Origin: Sphingobacterium tabacisoli
GTDB taxonomy: Bacteria > Bacteroidota > Bacteroidia > Sphingobacteriales > Sphingobacteriaceae
Assembly: GCF_017908035.1 (NCBI RefSeq)
Contig: NZ_JAEQMU010000001.1
Span: 1,364,001-1,428,000, forward strand
DNA: 64,000 bases
Direction: 5' to 3'
Each line of letters begins with the position of its first letter. Positions within the stretch are counted from its first letter, which is position 1. Of this stretch, positions 45,990-54,742 are shown one piece after another. The notes beneath the pieces are model-generated. The model had not been told where the DNA came from. It saw only the letters and a list, made by a program, of their open reading frames with translations, and ran no database searches. The position numbers and the translations under genes are program-made.

Positions 45990-48236
45990 ATGGATAAAAT
46001 ATCAATGCGCTGTGAAGATGAACTGATTCATCTTTGTGGTCAAGTTCAAGAGTTTGGTTTTTTATTGGTATTCGATCCGGACCTCTCCTGCACGGCTGCA
46101 AGCGAGAACGTTGCAGAGTGGTTAGACCTTTCTGCCCAGGATCTTTTAGGATCTCCCATTGCCGTCTGCTTGGACAGACTATCCTTAGCTCCGATCAATT
46201 TCCAACAGCTCTTTTCCTCGTTCGAAAAAGACCCTTTATTCCGGGAAGTATCCGAAGTTACCATCCAAAGCACTCCCTTTTACCTGAGTATACATCAACG
46301 AGAAGGGCTACTCTACCTGGAGTTTGAGCAATTCAATCCCTCCAAACCCAGTAGCACCAAATTATACTCTCATGCACGTAGTTTAGATGCGGCCGGCGAA
46401 AACCTATGGTTTGCGCTATGCGAAAGCATCTACCATGTTATCGGCTTCGACCGTGTGATGATCTACAAGTTTATGGATGACGGCAGTGGCCAGGTGATCG
46501 CCGAGAAAACGGCCGATGATATGTCCTCCTTGCTGGGCTATCGCTACCCCGAGTCCGATATTCCGCCACAGGCGCGACAGTTGTACAGCCAATTTATTGC
46601 GAGGCATACGGTAGACGTCAATGCACCTACCTATCCTATTTTGGGCAGGGATATCGGCACACTCGATATTGGGCGATGCAGCATACGTGCACTCTCCCCT
46701 ATACACTTACAATACCTACGTAACGCAGAAGTAGAGGCCAGTGCCAGCTTTTCCATCTTAGTCGACGGACACCTATGGGGACTGGTCACCTGCCAGCACC
46801 GTAAGCCCCGGATGATAGACCTCGGCCAGCGGCATCTCTGCGTATTCCTCGTACAATATACCGTAAATAGGTTTCTCGCCTATCAGCGCAATTTAGATTT
46901 ACAGTACAATAAGCGTATCAAAACCCTGGAACTGGATCTCAAGGAAAAACTACTGGTAAATCCTGATATCCGGGCTGTACTGTGCGATCATGCAGGCCCT
47001 ATGTGCGAGATGGCCGGCGCGGATGGGCTGATCATCCATCATCCCGAAGGCACTTACCGCTACGGCTCATGCCCTGACCGGGAGCATTTCGAAAAGATAC
47101 AGCAGATCATTAGCCTGCGGGGTAAAAAGGAACTTGCTGCCTATCAGCAGATACAAGTTGACAATCCGGATGGACCTTTATTCCCAGGCGTAGCCAAGGT
47201 CAATATCTTGAATATTCCCCGGCTGACCCTCTATTGGTTCCGTAAGGCTATTGAAGCCGAAGAAACATGGGCAGGCAACCCCGAGAAACACTACCGCTAC
47301 GATACGAGTACAGGACTGAACCATCCTTCCCTACGCACTTCTTTCGAAGCCTGGAAACAGACCATACAGGGACAGGCCCCATCCTGGAAAAAACGGGAGC
47401 TTTTGTTTATGCGGCGCGTACGCTATACTGTACAGGATGCCGTCATGAAGCGTATGTCAGAAATCCAGGTGCTTAATGAAAAACTCGTCGAGCTGAACAG
47501 TACCCTCGATACCTATAGCCATACCCTGAGCCACGACCTCAAAAATCCGCTTTCGGCCATCAAATTGGCAGCCCAGATTATCCAACAGCGCAGTAACCTC
47601 CCAGACGAATTTCTCAAAAAAATAAGTGGCAACGTACTCGATGCCGTTCAGCTCATGTCCGATATGATGCAGCGGATTTCGGAATTTTCAAAATCCAAGA
47701 GTTTCGACTTCACCCCCCGCCTGGTCGACCCCGAAGTATTGATCCATAAAATCATTACAGACGGAAAAAAAGCGTACCCCAATGTGGCGATGGATATTAA
47801 AATTGGCAAATTACACCCTTTTTTAGGTGAAACGAACCTGGTCTATCAGTTATTTTCCAGTGTACTCACCAATGCCATCAAATATAGCAGCAGAAAACAA
47901 CGCCCCCAGGTACATATAGAAAGTCATAAAGGCGAAGGGCATATCACCTACCGCATCATCGACAATGGTATCGGTATTCCGGCAGAAGAGCTGGATACTG
48001 TATTCGAAATTTTCAAACGGACGAGCAATGCCTTAGCATTTGAAGGCGCAGGCATAGGCCTATCCGTGGCCAAGCGTATCGCCGACCGGCTACAGGCACA
48101 GCTTCAGATCGAAAGCCAGCTGGGTAAAGGTTCACTGTTTATTTTAAAATTTAAAGACCGGCCGGATGAACCTGAAGAAGATATAGCGTTAGAAAATCAA
48201 ACGGAGCAGAAGCAGTGTCAGAAACACACGTTATAA
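45990..48236 (+). CDS. Bacteriophytochrome histidine kinase
   Basis: This 748-residue kinase (start at MDKISMRCEDE; an upstream ATG at 45921 adds 23 weak residues) has all bilin-binding features. Cys8 lies before a segment aligning with the usual CDREPIHIPGxIQPHG (here CEDELIHLCGQVQEFG). The GAF domain has YPESDIPPQARQLY and SIRALSPIHLQYLRN. PHY, HisKA (TLSHDLKNP, His515) and HATPase domains follow. It should bind biliverdin and sense red/far-red light. No heme oxygenase gene is in the window. Confidence 0.92.
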   Translation: MDKISMRCEDELIHLCGQVQEFGFLLVFDPDLSCTAASENVAEWLDLSAQDLLGSPIAVCLDRLSLAPINFQQLFSSFEKDPLFREVSEVTIQSTPFYLSIHQREGLLYLEFEQFNPSKPSSTKLYSHARSLDAAGENLWFALCESIYHVIGFDRVMIYKFMDDGSGQVIAEKTADDMSSLLGYRYPESDIPPQARQLYSQFIARHTVDVNAPTYPILGRDIGTLDIGRCSIRALSPIHLQYLRNAEVEASASFSILVDGHLWGLVTCQHRKPRMIDLGQRHLCVFLVQYTVNRFLAYQRNLDLQYNKRIKTLELDLKEKLLVNPDIRAVLCDHAGPMCEMAGADGLIIHHPEGTYRYGSCPDREHFEKIQQIISLRGKKELAAYQQIQVDNPDGPLFPGVAKVNILNIPRLTLYWFRKAIEAEETWAGNPEKHYRYDTSTGLNHPSLRTSFEAWKQTIQGQAPSWKKRELLFMRRVRYTVQDAVMKRMSEIQVLNEKLVELNSTLDTYSHTLSHDLKNPLSAIKLAAQIIQQRSNLPDEFLKKISGNVLDAVQLMSDMMQRISEFSKSKSFDFTPRLVDPEVLIHKIITDGKKAYPNVAMDIKIGKLHPFLGETNLVYQLFSSVLTNAIKYSSRKQRPQVHIESHKGEGHITYRIIDNGIGIPAEELDTVFEIFKRTSNALAFEGAGIGLSVAKRIADRLQAQLQIESQLGKGSLFILKFKDRPDEPEEDIALENQTEQKQCQKHTL

Positions 48237-48337
48237 CACTCATATACAACAGCTTTCAAACAGCACATCACGATAAACTTCACACAATTGGCATGGTTTG
48301 TGTTTTGTAAGAGTTTGGACAATATCCTAAGATTACT

Positions 48338-49444
48338 ATGGAAAACATAAATCTGAATCTATTAGACGTTTTGGACCATTGTCCTTTAGCCACGGCTATC
48401 TATAATACAGCAGATTTACGGATTACCTATGCCAATGCGGCCATGCTTAAGATGTGGTGCAGGGGACCAGAGATATTAAACCAACATTTTTCAGATGTTT
48501 TTCCGGGTTTTACGGAAGAAGGCTTTGCCAGCATCCTACAAAAGGTATGGCACACAGGCATCACTTACCGTGCGACAGACACACCGGCTGTAATTGTGGA
48601 TGGTGCTAGTAAATACACCCGTTATTTTGATTTTGAATACAAAGCATTAGTCGATTCAGAGGGCGTTACGTACGCCATCCTGCATACCGCCACGGATGTC
48701 ACTAAACATCAGATTGCCACCAGTCAACTGCGCTTACGTGAAGAGCAGCTTTCATTCAACAATGATTTGGAGACACTCACGTATACGCTTTCCCATGACC
48801 TCAAAAATCCCTTATCCATTGCGAAAATGGGAATCGGTTATTTGAAAAGCCAAAAAGACGTCCTTGCCTTCCATAATCTACAATGGTACGACACCATCGC
48901 TCAAGCACTGAACAATGTCGAAAACATTGTCAATCAAACCGTACAACTCAGCGCAGCGCGTTCCATCGCTAATGTTCAGGAGATGAACCAGCTCGACGAT
49001 CGAATAGCCACCTGGTGTCAAGAAGTCAAACTACTCTATCCCCAATTCAGGGGCAATATTTCCTTGGGGCAACTCCTACCCGTATACGGTGATATCGGTG
49101 CGATCTATCAGATTTTCATTAATACCATCAGCAACGCGGTCAAGTATTCTACCTGCGTACAGCAACCCGAAATCGAAATCTATAGTGAGCAGATTGACAG
49201 AGGAGTAGTTTATTTTATCCGAGACAATGGTATAGGTATTCCAGAGGATGAACTAGATCAGATATTCTGTGTACATGGACGTGGCAGCAATGCCACCAAG
49301 CAGCAAGGTACCGGCATCGGACTTTGCCTGGTCAAGCGACTTCTCGAGCGGTATCGAGGCACCATCAATATTTCGAGCAAAGAAGGCAAAGGCACCCTAG
49401 TACGTCTTTTTTTTCCAAAACTAAGTGCCTTTGAGAATAATTAA
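48338..49444 (+). CDS. PAS domain histidine kinase
   Basis: This 368-residue soluble kinase has one PAS domain (residues 1-125), HisKA with TLSHDLKNPLSIAKMG (His153), and an HATPase domain with RDNGIGIPEDE and GTGIGLCLVKRL. Its kinase core is close to those of the two phytochrome-type kinases. It follows the bacteriophytochrome gene with its own spacer of about 100 bases and has no receiver. No cognate regulator is adjacent. Confidence 0.92.
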   Translation: MENINLNLLDVLDHCPLATAIYNTADLRITYANAAMLKMWCRGPEILNQHFSDVFPGFTEEGFASILQKVWHTGITYRATDTPAVIVDGASKYTRYFDFEYKALVDSEGVTYAILHTATDVTKHQIATSQLRLREEQLSFNNDLETLTYTLSHDLKNPLSIAKMGIGYLKSQKDVLAFHNLQWYDTIAQALNNVENIVNQTVQLSAARSIANVQEMNQLDDRIATWCQEVKLLYPQFRGNISLGQLLPVYGDIGAIYQIFINTISNAVKYSTCVQQPEIEIYSEQIDRGVVYFIRDNGIGIPEDELDQIFCVHGRGSNATKQQGTGIGLCLVKRLLERYRGTINISSKEGKGTLVRLFFPKLSAFENN

Positions 49445-49695
49445 TCTTCGGTACTGAAGCTAATGATTTCCTGTGAATCACGGTGTCTAAAGCTTAATGA
49501 TAACCGCTCCTTATAACCGTGCAGTTTCTCATACAATGGATTCTCACTATACTGATCTTCCAAATTACGTAGGACTTTTAATACCTCCCCGTCGTCTGGA
49601 TATTCCCCATACAATACCTCGGTATGAGTCAGCTTATCCGGCGCCTGCACACTCTTTATCACTTTAATATTCCGTTGGTTGAGGACCTGTTCCAT
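49441..49695 (-). CDS. Small protein of unknown function
   Basis: This 84-residue protein is charged and helical, without signal peptide or membrane segment (MEQVLNQRNIKVIKSVQAPD ... SLSFRHRDSQEIISFSTED). Its stop overlaps the end of the convergent PAS kinase gene by four bases. No family is recognised and no stress-type promoter was found. Confidence 0.55.
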   Translation of the reverse strand: MEQVLNQRNIKVIKSVQAPDKLTHTEVLYGEYPDDGEVLKVLRNLEDQYSENPLYEKLHGYKERLSLSFRHRDSQEIISFSTED

Positions 49696-49723
49696 AATGA
49701 ATACTGTAATAAAAATAATAAAT

Positions 49724-49800
49724 AGGCCACCCTAAATTCATCTTGTTCAAACAGCGTGTAAAACAATTAATAATCGAGAATCGTTATGTTGGGTGGCCTA
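49724..49800 (-). terminator. Long-loop inverted repeat
   Basis: TAGGCCACCC (49724-49733) and GGGTGGCCTA (49791-49800) pair perfectly, but the loop is 57 bases. It lies 14 bases after the DUF892 gene and may be a terminator or a leftover of a repeat element. Confidence 0.4.
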
Positions 49801-49814
49801 ATAGCTTGTTTATA

Positions 49815-50450
49815 TTATTCTGCTTTTGAATTCAGATTCGTATCTGCCAAACTGGTCAGTAATTCATCACATTTTTTCTCTTCCTTCAATGTCTGCAGCA
49901 ATAGTTTTAGTGCTTTTTCCAATTCCAATACCTTCGCAAATGCAGCCAGTGTACCATAGGTCGCTATCTCGTAGTGCTCCACCTTCTGCGCCGCTGCAAT
50001 GATGCCGGCATCGCGTACCGCTCCTGCCTCTGTTTCCTCCATGATACTCCTTCCCTCATCAATCAGTCCGGCCATAGCATCGCATTTCTCTGCTTTCGCC
50101 TTTTGTCCCATACTCTCAAAACACTGCTCCAAGCGTTGTACATGCATCTCCGTCTCTTCTATATGCTGCGTAATCGCCTTTTTCAATCGCTCAGAGGTTG
50201 CATTTTTCTCCATTTTAGGCAATGCTTTCAACAGTTCTTTCTCGGCCCAGAATATATCCTTCAGTCCATCTTCAAATAAGTCCTGTAAGTTCTTTGCAGC
50301 ACCTGATTTTGCTTTTTCCTTTTGTGCCTCTTTCATTGGAGCCTTTTTGCCAGCGGTAGTACCAGCGTTTGTCTTTGCTTTAGTGTCAGTGGCACTCTTG
50401 GTCGCAGTCTTGGTTTGAGCCTTTGTTGGGGTTTTTGTTGTTGTTGCCAT
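49815..50450 (-). CDS. DUF892 (YciE-type) protein with basic N-terminal tail
   Basis: This protein of about 211 residues starts at MATTTKTPTKAQTKTATKSA (50450; an ATG three codons upstream is also possible). Residues 1-55 are low-complexity Lys/Thr/Ala sequence resembling histone-H1-like tails. Residues 60-205 are a ferritin-like DUF892 bundle (LQDLFEDGLKDIFWAEKELL, AQKVEHYEIATYGTL). YciE-type proteins are stress-induced bundles of unknown activity. The tail may bind DNA. A stress-type promoter precedes it. Confidence 0.88.
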   Translation of the reverse strand: MATTTKTPTKAQTKTATKSATDTKAKTNAGTTAGKKAPMKEAQKEKAKSGAAKNLQDLFEDGLKDIFWAEKELLKALPKMEKNATSERLKKAITQHIEETEMHVQRLEQCFESMGQKAKAEKCDAMAGLIDEGRSIMEETEAGAVRDAGIIAAAQKVEHYEIATYGTLAAFAKVLELEKALKLLLQTLKEEKKCDELLTSLADTNLNSKAE

Positions 50451-50489
50451 AGTTCTCAATGTTTAAGTATTTAATGCTTATTACTTGGA

Positions 50490-50513
50490 GAACCCCCAAC
50501 AGTCCAAGGCGTT
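50490..50513 (-). promoter_or_regulatory. Stress-type promoter, AAC-N17-GTTC
   Basis: On the minus strand AAC (50513-50511) and GTTC (50493-50490) are 17 bases apart, before the DUF892 gene. A CGTA-N5-TACG palindrome lies at 50534-50546. Confidence 0.6.
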
Positions 50514-50565
50514 GAGCCAGACGGGGGCAAATCCGTATTAGTTACGACAGATTACGTACAAACAC

Positions 50566-51549
50566 CTACACCCCATCTCGGTTTCCCTTTGCCTTGTCAT
50601 CCTCTGTCAACGGCGCTGGCGGTACCACACGCACCTCCCGTTCTATTTCTCTCACCTCTACATAAACCGCAAATTCCGAAGGCTCTATAGGTGTTCCTTT
50701 GCAGATCGCATATTCCCGGGTATATACTGCACCAAAATAGAGAATCGCGGAGGTATAGTACACCCATAGCAAAATGAGTACAATCGCACTGGCTGTTCCG
50801 TATGTACTTTCTGTATCCGAATTTCCGATATACAGACCGATAAGGAAATGGCCGATAACAAAGAGAACAGCCGTAAATAGGGCGCCCGAGCGCACTGTAC
50901 GCCACTTGATATTCACATCCGGCAATACCTTAAATACGATACAGAACATGAGGAATATAATGCCAAAAGACACCAGGAAATTAATCCCATTAAACAATTG
51001 CACCGAAGTATCCGGGAAGAAACGCTGCAGGCGGTCAGTCAATGCCATCACGATACCATTGACGATCAGCGTCACCACCAGCAAAAAACCAAGTCCGATG
51101 ACCAGTGAGGAGGATAGCAAGCGGTCCTTTACAATCTTCAGCCATCCTTTTTTGACCTTTGGCCGCACATGCCAAATATTATTAATGGAATTCTGGATAT
51201 CTCCAAATACCGTCGTAGCCCCTATCAATAGCGTGACCACACTGATAATCAGCGCCATATTCGACTTACCGGAGAGCGACAGGTTCTTGATAATATCCTG
51301 CACCTGTAAGGCCACACTACTCCCGATCAGTCCCCTGAGCTCCGTAAAGACCTTTCCCTGAATCGCTTCCTCGCCCAAAAATATACCGGCCAGCGAGATC
51401 ATTAGTACCAAAATCGGCCCCACGGAAAAGACCGTGTAATAGGCTAGAGAAGCGCTGTACTTTAAGGCCGACTCATTCATAAATCCGAGTACGGCATTCT
51501 TCAATATTGTAAAATGTGTTTTGATGATATTCTTCTGTTCTTTTGCCAT
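50566..51549 (-). CDS. YihY/BrkB family membrane protein
   Basis: This 327-residue protein has about six membrane segments in the YihY/BrkB pattern: LKYSASLAYYTVFSVGPILVLM near residue 30 and WVYYTSAILYFGAVYTREY near residue 275. The family is widespread with no settled function and is not a ribonuclease as once annotated. It has a charged C-terminal tail of about 35 residues. A stress-type promoter with 18-base spacing precedes it. Confidence 0.9.
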   Translation of the reverse strand: MAKEQKNIIKTHFTILKNAVLGFMNESALKYSASLAYYTVFSVGPILVLMISLAGIFLGEEAIQGKVFTELRGLIGSSVALQVQDIIKNLSLSGKSNMALIISVVTLLIGATTVFGDIQNSINNIWHVRPKVKKGWLKIVKDRLLSSSLVIGLGFLLVVTLIVNGIVMALTDRLQRFFPDTSVQLFNGINFLVSFGIIFLMFCIVFKVLPDVNIKWRTVRSGALFTAVLFVIGHFLIGLYIGNSDTESTYGTASAIVLILLWVYYTSAILYFGAVYTREYAICKGTPIEPSEFAVYVEVREIEREVRVVPPAPLTEDDKAKGNRDGV

Positions 51550-51574
51550 AATTATTCCAGGTATGTCATTTACA

Positions 51575-51599
51575 GAACCACTAGAGGCCCCGAATAGTT
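51575..51599 (-). promoter_or_regulatory. Stress-type promoter variant, N18 spacing
   Basis: On the minus strand AAC (51599-51597) and GTTC (51578-51575) are 18 bases apart, 26 bases before the YihY/BrkB start. Confidence 0.45.
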
Positions 51600-51608
51600 C
51601 ACAAACAG

Positions 51609-51992
51609 TTAAAAACTATCCACGAGGTACCAGCTCAGTATAAAACCGATCACGGCAATCAATATCGCTATAACACTGATAATAGAGGAACTGGGCACAA
51701 ACTCTCCTTCTTCTATCTGCTTCCCGATCTTTCGGTATTTAAGGTAAGCCAACACTGCGGTGATGGCTCCGATGATAACGATTGCCGTACCGACCTCACT
51801 GGAGTACCCGTGAGGAGCTGGCTCACTCGCCTGCGGGTTCAACATGGCTGTAATCTGCCGCATGAACAGTGAAAATTTAACGACTACAAAACCAAAGCCC
51901 ATTATTCCTAAACTGGTCCGTATCCAGGACAAAAATGTTCTCTCATTGGCCAGGTGATCGTTTACTTTTTTAGAACTGTTGCTTTCACTCAT
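51609..51992 (-). CDS. DUF202/YidH family membrane protein
   Basis: This 127-residue protein has three membrane segments and the DUF202 start DHLANERTFLSWIRTSLGIMGFGFV. YidH-type proteins are small inner-membrane proteins of unknown function. Start lies 38 bases after the DUF421 gene stop, so the two may share a transcript. Confidence 0.9.
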   Translation of the reverse strand: MSESNSSKKVNDHLANERTFLSWIRTSLGIMGFGFVVVKFSLFMRQITAMLNPQASEPAPHGYSSEVGTAIVIIGAITAVLAYLKYRKIGKQIEEGEFVPSSSIISVIAILIAVIGFILSWYLVDSF

Positions 51993-52030
51993 ATACTGTA
52001 TATTAGTTGTTATTAGGATAATAAAGATAA

Positions 52031-52714
52031 TTAGCTATACCGCTTTGTATTCAATGCCTTCGCCCAGCTGTTTTTATGGCACCGTGTACATCCCCTCGAC
52101 TCGTTGATAATATGCCCCATAATATAACCGCAGTACATACATGCAAACGGTCCCTCTGTCGTGCTGACATTTACCTTTTTATAAGAAGCGGGAAACAAGG
52201 GCAACCCGTACCGCACCTCTTCGTCGGCATAGAACAATACGCTCAGCGTACCGTCTACCTCCAGCACTGCATCACGGACCTGTCCGAGATGCTCCACATT
52301 GAGATTGCGCAACTCCGCAAAAAACTCCATTTTGGAAAAATTATTATCATCTTCGTGCTGTAGGTCAAATGTCCCGTTCTTCACTACCGACAATACCTTG
52401 CCTTCCAGTACATGGGTCAGCTTTTCAGAACGGGATGCCAGCCAGGTAATGGTTTTGTACACCAGCATCACACAGGCAAAGACAATAACAGCATATACAA
52501 TCGGTAGATCTTTTTGAAACATAGGGTCGCCCGCCGCCGATCCCAGACTGATGATAATAGCCACCTCAAAAACCGTAAGCTGGCGTACGCCCCTTCTTCC
52601 CGAGAGACGTAGTATCGTGAGAATCAGTACAAACATGATTACCGTTCGGATAGCTATCTCTATCAGAAAGTCCCCTTTCGAATCAGGTCCTATAAGGTCG
52701 TCCATTTCAATCAT
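52031..52714 (-). CDS. DUF421 (YetF-type) membrane protein with zinc-ribbon tail
   Basis: I use the ATG at 52714 (MIEMDDLIGPDSKG, 227 residues); an upstream start adds a short unrelated stretch. Three membrane segments are followed by the DUF421 domain with LTFRRGVRQLT-like sequence (here ILRLSGRRGVRQLTVFE) and ELRNLNVEHLGQVRDAVLEVDG. The C-terminus is unusual: CMYCGYIMGHIINESRGCTRCH forms two CxxC pairs, a likely zinc ribbon. The function is unknown. A clear stress-type promoter was not found. Confidence 0.88.
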   Translation of the reverse strand: MIEMDDLIGPDSKGDFLIEIAIRTVIMFVLILTILRLSGRRGVRQLTVFEVAIIISLGSAAGDPMFQKDLPIVYAVIVFACVMLVYKTITWLASRSEKLTHVLEGKVLSVVKNGTFDLQHEDDNNFSKMEFFAELRNLNVEHLGQVRDAVLEVDGTLSVLFYADEEVRYGLPLFPASYKKVNVSTTEGPFACMYCGYIMGHIINESRGCTRCHKNSWAKALNTKRYS

Positions 52715-52853
52715 AACATTTCCTTCTGTACAAAAAAGTGGTGTCCCTATAAGAAACACCACCAATCATTAATACTGTTTTTAAACCTTGCTAACATTGC
52801 GCATTAGTAAGTTCTAGAAGAATAACCGGTATATCGATCAGTCCTGCAGATAG

Positions 52854-52877
52854 AACAGCCTTAATCCCTAAACGTTC
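52854..52877 (+). promoter_or_regulatory. Upstream stress-type promoter, AAC-N17-GTTC
   Basis: AAC at 52854 and GTTC at 52874. It is the first of two such elements upstream of the PA2169-type gene at 52990. Confidence 0.5.
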
Positions 52878-52948
52878 ATTTATTTTTTATTTTCTTTATC
52901 ATTTATTTAGAAAGTAGCTCTTTTAGATGAGTGCAAGTATACTATGAC

Positions 52949-52972
52949 AACGATTCTGGATTAGAACTGTTC
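52949..52972 (+). promoter_or_regulatory. Proximal stress-type promoter, AAC-N17-GTTC
   Basis: AAC at 52949 and GTTC at 52969, 18 bases before the start at 52990. The short distance fixes GTTC as a -10-type rather than -35-type element. Confidence 0.65.
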
Positions 52973-52989
52973 ATTTATAAAAAAACATC

Positions 52990-53460
52990 ATGAAAAATAC
53001 GTTATACAATCACACAGCTTTAATCAACAGATTGATCGAAATCAACAATGACCGTATTGAGGGCTATGAAACGGCCATCGCCCTGCTCCCTAATAAAGAA
53101 GCGATTGGCGTACGTCAGGCTTTTGAATTCTTAAGGGACCAATCCCTGACCTTCAAAAACGAACTAGCACCGCTGGTAGTACAAAGTGGTAGCGAGCCCA
53201 CAGAGAACACCCGGGATAGCGGCAAGCTGTTCCGCGCCTGGATGACCTTAAAATCGACACTTTCGTCCCACACTCTAGCTTCTATCTTAGATAGCTGCGA
53301 TCAGGGAGAACAGGAATTCAGCGAAGTATACCGACAGGCCCTAGAGGAATCTACAGGTGCACCACTAGAGCTAGTGACGCTCATTGAGCGGCAATCCAAT
53401 CTCCAGCGGGAAACCTATAATAAGCTAAAAGAATGGAAAGATAACAGCATCTCAGAATAG
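52990..53460 (+). CDS. PA2169 family four-helix-bundle protein, second copy
   Basis: This 156-residue protein is a close paralog of 19613-20080. It shares LINRLIEINNDRIEGYETAI, the GKLFRAWMTLKS segment and overall length. The ferritin-like fold is predicted and no biochemical role is known. Two tandem stress-type promoters, at 52854 and 52949, precede it. Confidence 0.87.
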   Translation: MKNTLYNHTALINRLIEINNDRIEGYETAIALLPNKEAIGVRQAFEFLRDQSLTFKNELAPLVVQSGSEPTENTRDSGKLFRAWMTLKSTLSSHTLASILDSCDQGEQEFSEVYRQALEESTGAPLELVTLIERQSNLQRETYNKLKEWKDNSISE

Positions 53461-53527
53461 CTCTGCCAGGATCCGGTTTTATTATTTCGAAATACCGGAC
53501 CACTAAATAGCCATCGAACAATGCAAA

Positions 53528-53890
53528 TTATTGGAGCGCGAGGTTTACCTCGCCCAATAATTCCTCTAAATCCAGTGGCTTCGCCAAAGATACATCAGCC
53601 CCTGCGGCTAAAGCTAAGCGCATCCCTTCTGCCGTAGCCGATAGCGAGATGATGTGTAGCTCGATCTTCCCAGCTTCATGTCGTATATCCTGCATCAGCT
53701 TATCCGCATTTCTATTCGGCATTCCCAGATCTACAATCAGTACATCCGGCCGGTCTAAAAGTATCCGCTGATAAACATCTTTAATCGTGGCTTCGGATAG
53801 CACATGAGCAGGTGTGAGTTCGCACAATATGGTTTTGAGCACTTGTACCAAGTCTCGGTTCGTGTCGCAGATCAGTATTTTATTTTCCAT
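53528..53890 (-). CDS. Single-domain response regulator
   Basis: This 120-residue protein is a receiver domain only, with acidic residues at the N-terminus (LICDTNRD), phospho-acceptor Asp in VLIVDLGMPNR, and Lys in LAKPLDLEEL. There is no output domain. It could pass phosphate between kinases such as those at 45990 and 48338 or act by protein contact. The promoter is not evident. Confidence 0.9.
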   Translation of the reverse strand: MENKILICDTNRDLVQVLKTILCELTPAHVLSEATIKDVYQRILLDRPDVLIVDLGMPNRNADKLMQDIRHEAGKIELHIISLSATAEGMRLALAAGADVSLAKPLDLEELLGEVNLALQ

Positions 53891-54128
53891 CTTAATTCGG
53901 ATTCAGCGCTAAAAAATATCTCAACCCGATATAAAAGATTCATCTTAAAGAGCAGGATGATTTGTTTTATTTAATATAGAGCGTAAAACGGGTGAATTGG
54001 TTTAAAAAAATATTGCTTTTTAATTAAAAAGAGTACAAATACGCGATAGCACTGCACTACTATACGTGTTTAAATATCATCCTACTTCCGCTGAAAAGCC
54101 AGCGAAGCAGGATGATGGGTCAATTCGT
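53891..54128. terminator. Intergenic hairpin after the PRC-barrel gene
   Basis: ATCATCCT (54076-54083) pairs with AGGATGAT (54109-54116) and the stem continues with CTTC/GAAG and GCTG/CAGC around a bulge. It ends transcription from the PRC-barrel/OmpA unit or acts as a 3' stabiliser; the flank is not strongly T-rich. The rest of the spacer has no frame. Confidence 0.5.
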
Positions 54129-54734
54129 CTAATAATGTCCTGGACTCATACGCCCTATATTTGATAGTCGCTGTCCATTAAAATGGGGATGATCATAGAA
54201 TACCTCCGGGTCATAATCGCCTGCTGTAATCACAAAATTCTGTGCAGCTGTGCTCTCCAATACCTTTCGAATAGCAATTTCATCGCTCGGACTTACAAAA
54301 TCCGGTTCGTAAGACGGCAGTTGCATCACCTGTTGCAGGGTAATCGGTACGACTACCACATCCGCATCTAGGTCGTATGTCACCTTGCTACCATCATGTA
54401 GTGGGATATTCTCAGGATGTACTGAATCGTCTACAATCGCAGATGGCGTATGGTCTACCTCGTTGGTCTCCTCCTTGCTAAATGTTGCTATTCCGATCGG
54501 TATCAGAATCTGTTTCTCCAGCCCCGCAGAATAATTGTCATAATCCACCTCTACCACGATGTAGCGCACACGCTGTGATACCTCATCAAATAAAAGTTCA
54601 TCTACCTCACCAATTTTCTTTCCCTGTAGGTCTTTGACCTCCCAGCCCCTGATATCAGGCTCTCCGTCTACAATCTCATAATCACTGCCTGTCAATTCGA
54701 TCAGGCGGTTATTTCTTATTTCTTGATGTTCCAT
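54129..54734 (-). CDS. PRC-barrel domain protein
   Basis: This 201-residue protein has a PRC-barrel domain at about residues 10-90 (VDGEPDIRGWEVKDLQGKKIGEVDELLF, quoted in part) and an extra C-terminal part with an acidic stretch and YDPEVFYDHPHFNGQRLS. PRC-barrel proteins are small beta-barrel modules in RNA processing or in stress-related proteins of unknown role. It is eight bases downstream of the OmpA gene, so they form an operon. Confidence 0.88.
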   Translation of the reverse strand: MEHQEIRNNRLIELTGSDYEIVDGEPDIRGWEVKDLQGKKIGEVDELLFDEVSQRVRYIVVEVDYDNYSAGLEKQILIPIGIATFSKEETNEVDHTPSAIVDDSVHPENIPLHDGSKVTYDLDADVVVVPITLQQVMQLPSYEPDFVSPSDEIAIRKVLESTAAQNFVITAGDYDPEVFYDHPHFNGQRLSNIGRMSPGHY

Positions 54735-54742
54735 AGTCCTTC

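Noticed and set aside
48275..48298. AAC-N17-GTTT upstream of the PAS kinase gene
   Set aside because: The GTTT variant alone is likely by chance and the other kinases lack the motif.
49724..49800. Possible insertion-sequence ends formed by the long inverted repeat
   Set aside because: No transposase or target duplication is present and the enclosed 57 bases have no content.
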